A DNA stretch of 64,000 bases, from assembly GCA_002286855.1 (NCBI GenBank), contig NRSV01000039.1, positions 124,001 to 188,000 of the forward strand, written 5' to 3'. Source of the stretch: Bipolaris cookei (lineage: Eukaryota; Ascomycota; Dothideomycetes; Pleosporales; Pleosporaceae). The position numbers were made by a program, and so were the translations under genes. Below the pieces are notes generated by a model. The model saw only the letters and a list, made by a program, of their open reading frames with translations. It was not told the origin of the DNA and ran no database searches. Every line of letters starts with the position of its first letter. Position 1 is the first letter of the stretch. Below are positions 58,101 to 64,000 of this stretch, piece by piece.

Positions 58101-61100
58101 GGTGGAGTTGATGATGCCAAATTTGCTGGGTTTGAAAGGCCCATCCTGCATCTCAACACTGATTAGCAGCAGATGGGAGAGCTCCACCACGTGCACTGGA
58201 CTGATTCCGCCCTTCCTGAGGAAGTTCGTCCAGTCCTTCTTTGTGTTGCTGTCATAAATCCTGTACTTAAAGTCATATGGAAGGAGGTTGTGGACTTCGA
58301 CTGGCGCCTGGAGGCGAAGCCTCATGTATGGGTAGACACCAGTCAAGGGATCCTTCTTGTCATAGGCTGCATGAAACTGGAAGAAGAATGGCGGTGCTTG
58401 ATCATCCTGTTCTCCACGGCATGTAATTGTCCGAGTAGGGCGCTTGAGAAGGTCTTTCCAGAATAGGCGCTCATTGGACCAGGCATATCCGAAGCCCTGG
58501 TCTGGGCGAACGATCATGGAATGCATGTGGCAAGCGCCAACAGGAGCTGGCCGAGCATCTCCAGGAGGAATCTTATCGATCTTGAGAAGATGGCCGTCTT
58601 CAGGGCTGAACATTCCAAGTTCAATTGGGATCTGAGTGTTGTTCTCCACCAATAATGGGGAGCGGATAGTAATGTTCTTGACATTATCCGATCCAAGCTT
58701 CACATCAATCAGCAGGCGATGCTGAATGCGATCCTGCTTCGGCTTCAGATTGTATAGAAATTCGCCCTCGCGATGCACCTGTACGCGAGAAAGAGAGTCA
58801 AAGCCACTGCCTTGCAGCTTGATTCCAAGCATCCCAGTGGCGCTTTCGGTAGAAAGCGTTTCTCTTGCCGACATGGGATCTTCGAATCGCCACGGCCGCT
58901 CTTCTCCATCTTCGAGCTTAGCAGCGAAACCCTCTTCTTCTTTGCCCTCAGCCCAAACATCAATGCTAAAACCTGTGTAGTTGCGCACGCGGTACGGCGC
59001 ATCGTTGCCTCGGGGCTTAGACAAAATGTCGTCTTCGCTGGTGAGAAAGTCGAAGGACTTGGATCCCAGCGCAATCGTAGCGGCTGTTACTGTGAGTTCC
59101 ATCGATTTGCGAGAATAGAGATCCACAGTTAACTTTTCTGGGTCCTGGTCCTTGGACATATGGAACCCGACACTCCAAGGTTCGATCAACGGCTCCCATG
59201 CGGACTTGGAAAAATTGTACACATTAATCAGTGTGTCGACGGATGTATCAGCGACCATTGCACCCGTCCAATCTCGTACATCGACTACAAACTTCTTCAC
59301 GCGCCAATCGAGCATAGGCATCTCATGCACATCGCCAATGAGCACAACACGTATGCCTTCAAAACTGACATGCAGCTCTTCTCTTTTGATGACAGCTGAA
59401 GAAGGGGCTTGTTGATGCGTCGTCTGCTGCATAGATCGCTTGTCGGTCGCAACAGACTTTGCTTGACCCTTGTGAGTAGATGCTTTGGCTGCATGAGACG
59501 TACCCTTTTTGGATGGTGTAGCTGCCTTGAGTTTTTGGGCTTCTGCGGAAGCCATGGGTTTCTCGGCGGGAGCAGTCATTGCAGATGCTCGGTTCACAAT
59601 CTGCATGGCCAACAAGATGTCGCGCAGTGACAGTCGTAGGACGAGAGGCTCTATGTCGACGGTTATGCTCGTCATTGAAGACTTTGAACCCTGGTTTCGC
59701 ATGTCCAAGGCTGATTGAATACTGAAGTCGTCAAGAATTCGCATGCGATTGGTCTCGAATCGGTCCATGCGGCACAAAAACATACCGACCTTGTCAACTT
59801 GTAGCGTCATTGCTTGTTGTTTAGAAATGAGCACTTGCTTGGTGCCAAGGACAATAGCTTCTGAGCTGGCCATAGCTGGGTTCGCAATGAGAACAACTTG
59901 CGCATCCACCAAGTTCACACGGAATGACACGCTCATGCCATTATCTGCAGGCGCTTCGGCAGACTGAGGTACTTCCAGTGTTCGGGAACCATCAGGCGAC
60001 ATGATATCGTCATCGTCGCTATCTGTTTCTTCCTGCTCAGCTCCTTGCTCAATAGCCAAGGGCTCATCAGTGGCAAGTCCTGCGTTGGCGAATGCCTGAA
60101 GAGCAAACAAGTAGTCTAGAGCCAAGATGATGCGCGGACTGTCAATGGTCAGAATCGCAATCATACTACGCTCTTGTCCGCCAGAAATGGACACACTAGC
60201 CATGAACTGCTGCTTTACATCATTGTTGATGAGCGACATAATCTTGCGGAACTTGTTGGTCCCCTGCACACGGCTGTCTCGGATAGTGAAGGACTGTATG
60301 ACAAGCTCCGCTTCCATAGCTCCGTCGCTGATCATGCGGACCTTCACATTGGTGTCGTTCAAAGAGAACTTTGAAAGACTAGCGGCTTCGATGTCACCAA
60401 CAGGTCCGCCATCCTCAGACTTGATAAGCTCCAGGCCGATAGTGCCAACTTTGAAGACAAAGTCCAGCTTCGTCCACTTGTCTTGATCGGTATGTAGTCC
60501 AGGTCTTTGTGAAGTAACCACGTCTTTGAAGGGCGCCAAATTTTCATCACTCTTGCCAGTTAGTTGATGTGCAGGATCCGTCCTCTCATTTGGCAGTTCG
60601 GCTTGGACGTCCTCTTCAATAGCTTCGGGCTCTGTGGCAAAGGCTGCAGGTATAGATCGTGACAGCTCCAAAGCAAACTTCATCTGCTCAGGCGTGAGTT
60701 GCAAATTGATGTTTGACATAGATCCATCAATCTCGAGATCTGGTCGCTGTTGCCCGGCCCTATGCTCGACCATAGTGATCCTGAAGTCGAGATCCACTTT
60801 GTCGATCAACTGCAGCTCTTCAGAGCGGTCTTCATCGTAATGGAGTCTCGAGGTAAGCTTGATGTTCCTGATACCAGCCGAAATCTTGTTGGCAGTCTCT
60901 GCGCTCTCAGAATCGTCCAGAGGGACAAAACTGTTCTTCGCATAGATCTCTCCCAAGTTCGCAGTAAGGGTATCACGATCTGGTTTGTCTGATATCACCA
61001 TACGCGGGAAAACAACAATGGGCGTGCTAATGGTAATGTTGTAATGGAATCTTGTCGCTCGTTGTTGAATCTGTGTCGCTTGGTTTGCCGCGGCCTGACG

Positions 61101-64000
61101 AGCAGCATTGAAGATGGCCTGCATCTTACCGAATTTAACAGCAAATTGCATGATCTTGCGGAAGGGCTCTGTGAGAAAGTTGATCTTGACAGACCCCGTC
61201 TTCAGTACGACGGCCGCGTCGTACCCTGGATAGCTCTCAGAATCAGAGTCAAAGGTCTCATAGCTGAAATCAGCTAGGTTTTTGCCTTCAATAGTCACGA
61301 GTTGGCGAAGCGGAGACTCCTCAGATACGCCTTGGTTGACGTCGTCAATGAGCGACAGGTTTCCAAGCCTTCCACCAATACGCATGGTTTTACCGCTAAG
61401 GAAGATACCAACGTTTCCGGAGTTCAGACTCAGCGTGGCGAGTCGTATACCGTCATTATTTAGAATCACTGCAATGCGCTTCAACTCTGCGCGAATGCGT
61501 ATCTTGTCTGGTTCTGCTTGCGGCTGCTCAACAATTGGTTGTTCATCTTCTTCCTGCTTGTCCTTGATCTGAGCCTGCTGTTTTTGGGGAGGTCCTGGGT
61601 TCGTAAATGTATCTAGAACAAAATCTAGTAGAGTAAGCAGTGTCCGTCGAGTCACTATCAAGTTGATTGTTGAAACGGCGACTTCCAAGTTTGTCGCAAT
61701 GCCCTCGTATTTGGTTTGGAACTCTGGCGATTCTTTGTTCACCTTGATGAACTTCAGTGTGAATAGATCTTTCTGTTCATCTGCTGACACATCTTCTGAT
61801 GAGATGATGTTCTTGAATTCGAGGATTGTAGATTCCTCCACGTGGTCTTCAACAGCCAAGCTCCGCAGTCGAACATCTGCAGCCATTTCAAAGGCCTCTT
61901 GGTAGAAATCAAGATCGAAACTTTCAGCGACCAACTCAACTAGGAGCTGATCAGCCTTTCTCCCTTCAGGATCTGCTCTGTACAGAGAGCCTTGAAGGCG
62001 ATCGACTGTGAACTTGAACTCAAAGTTACGCTGATGTAAATGCACGTTCCGTTTGTCTCCTTTGGACTCTTGCGCGTCCGAGAATTGCTCCTCGGTATCA
62101 CTGTGGCTGTCTTCTTCCATGACAAGCTCATGCCCTTGTGCAGCAAATGCGAACGACCTTGAACGTGATCGCCCGAGAGGATCTGCTTCAGACTTGGCCT
62201 CGTTCTTGGGTTTCAGGTTTGACGGTCCCTTTGCTCCTTCGACTACTGGTTTGCTTGGACTATCATCCCCAAACTTGGGTATGGCCACATCAATCAGTTT
62301 CATTAAATTCTTGTACTTGGAGTCCGAAACCGATGCGTGAAGTATGGGCAGATTTCCAGAGACGCGGAACTTTGTCAGGTCCGATGCTTTTGGGACGATA
62401 CATATCTCGATCTTGAAGTCAATATTGATACGGTCGACGATATGATAGTTCTTCACGCTTGAATCTTCCTCCAACTGCGCACGAGTTTCCTCAATGGACG
62501 GCCCTATGAGTACTTGCGTTGATTCCAGCTTCAGGTTGAATTTGTCGTACATTAGATTCTCCAACTTTCGGAAATCCTCATCAGTGTACTGCTGCTTCTG
62601 TTTCGCTTGAATGTCACGAAGGGTTTCCTTGTCGACAAGCTCACTAGTGACGCTCATATGACCTGCATCAAGGATGAGACAGTTGCTTGATTCCTTAGTG
62701 ACCGAGTCAGGAACTATGATGAGTGGGGCCTGCAGGTTCAGTTGGGCATTGATAGTCTTGTGTTCAGCAAGGGCGAACTCCAAGCCTGCACGGGTTTGCT
62801 GTCGGATGCCTTCAACAGTAGCTCCAGCCGTCTCCATGAGTGCACCAATGGACTCCATGTGCCTCTCCGGAGGCTTGAAGAACTTGGCAACCTCCACTAC
62901 GAACCTAGGGTTGTAAACAAACTCCATGCTCTTCAAATTCATGGTGAGATTTGTGTCGGCTGTTCCGTCGAGTGGATTGTTTTCGAAGGTCAGAAAGAAG
63001 AATGGATCATCCTTCTCTTCTTCTTCTTCTTCGTCATCCTCGCCCTCCATATCCCTGGGTGACTCATCGTCATTAAGTTCCTCAATTCGCTTGTCGTCAG
63101 GGACGGGTGGTGCATCCTTGACGGTGATGATTTGCGGAAATAGACTTCCCTCAGTAGTACCATCGTACAAACGCATACCCTCAAGGGCCACCTTGACAAA
63201 CGTCGAGTCCGTACGCTGCAGCAGTTGTGTACTGAATGAGTCGAAAAGAAGTCGAAGTATCTCGTTTCCTTTGCCATGTGGGTCGCGCTTGAGTGTAAAG
63301 CTGCCTGTTCGTAGGCTCATGTTGACCTCTAGCTTGACATACTCACGGGGCATATCCACTGACTCGGCAATGGCCTTCTTCTCATCCCAGTCAATGGCAT
63401 CGTACAGCTCTTTTCGTTGCTGCTCACTCATCTGAGTGTTGTCGTCTTCGTGCTGCTCCTCTGGCTTGCTTCCCCAGACCCAAGACGTCCAAGTTTGTTT
63501 AGGTGGGGGCTTCTTGACACCCACATTCTCTTTGCGTAGCTGGTTGCGGGCAAGCGAGCGCCAGAAGCGAAGATCCTCGTACGAAAGCTTCCGCTCCAAT
63601 CTGTCCAGATCATCGGTCTCAGTAGCATCAAGCCTCTCTTCGCGCTTCTTCTTCTTGAAAAGCTCAATGTATCGTATCCTGTCATCGCGCCTCTCTTTGA
63701 AATAGTCCCAGCTCCATTTGCGGTTCTTCTCGTGGATCTTATCGAGCACAGCTTTGCCCGCAAATCGGAGCCAGCCAGCGGGGTCTTCTTTGGGCGAAGA
63801 TTTTGGTTGCAGTTTCTTGTATTCTTGGTGGCGAATGAAGTAGTGGAACAAGTCGACCAACATTAGTGCATCGCGGTATTGATCTTCGTCGATGATGAAA
63901 CCAAGTTCATCGAACAAGAGTCGAGCCTTCATCTTAGCACGATCCGTTTTGCCCGTCTTGTCTATCTCCAAACCAGCACGTCCACTAATGGGCTTGAGGA
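55139..64000 (-). CDS. VPS13: Vacuolar protein sorting-associated protein 13, 5' end off window
   Basis: Two exons are visible on the minus strand, 58018 to the window edge and 55139-57965, separated by a 52-bp intron with a good branch point (tactaac). About 2,935 residues are seen; only the first 150-200, with the start of the chorein domain, are missing. The protein is a lipid-transfer bridge at organelle contact sites. The long beta-groove region (58-64 kb) is followed by the VAB/SHR-BD repeats (about 57-59 kb), and then the C-terminal helical and PH-like parts, with G-N-P-V-G-L-F-N-N-I-S-S-G and F-V-K-K-S-V-F-G-F-S-D-S. The stop is TGA at 55139-55141 after D-R-W-N-A-K-G. No internal break was found. 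Confidence 0.95.

Overview
The window is nuclear chromosomal DNA of a filamentous ascomycete. Most genes carry short GT-AG introns of about 45-75 bp, and several families are typical of filamentous fungi: UstYa/DUF3328, a 2EXR protein, a formin-like GBD/FH3 protein without FH2, and a small CGDC-type protein. The two DNA transposons show RIP-like C-to-T/G-to-A damage. A dothideomycete, perhaps one of the Pleosporales, is my best guess from overall protein style, but it is not proven here. I recognised no rRNA, tRNA, CRISPR array or organelle sequence.

Layout. 0-16 kb is gene-dense: the C-terminal end of proteasome activator BLM10, an ornithine cyclodeaminase-like protein, ribosomal protein eL8 divergent from GPI mannosyltransferase 2, a secreted Ser-rich protein with a Stig1-like Cys-rich end, a GBD/FH3-domain protein and an ETP1/BRAP2-type E3 ligase. 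A Cdc4-type F-box/WD40 protein (16.9-20.2 kb) is divergent from a long disordered protein of unknown function (23.9-26.6 kb) across a 3.6-kb intergenic space.

26.9-45 kb is the accessory part. It starts with a complete but dead pogo/Fot1-type transposon with 45-bp inverted repeats and TA duplication. Next comes a 69-residue secreted Tyr-rich protein, divergent from an orphan UstYa-family oxidase, which converges on a 2EXR protein. Glycerol kinase GUT1 and a tiny three-exon Cys-rich gene follow. The part ends with 5 kb of apparently gene-free DNA and a dead Tc1-type (DD34E) transposon.

45.8-64 kb is ordinary again: ERG27 (sterol 3-keto reductase), a coiled-coil protein, a Dsc2/UBAC2-like rhomboid-fold protein, a mitochondrial TMEM69-like membrane protein and most of VPS13, whose 5' end lies beyond the right edge.

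The housekeeping genes are unlinked in function. The only stretch suggesting a local system is the secreted Tyr-repeat protein / UstYa pair. The secreted protein has three perfect Y-x2-Y-x2-Y repeats, and its partner belongs to a family that modifies Tyr-containing secreted peptides in dikaritin-type RiPP pathways. No tyrosinase, second UstY or peptidase gene is next to them, so the link is a hypothesis.
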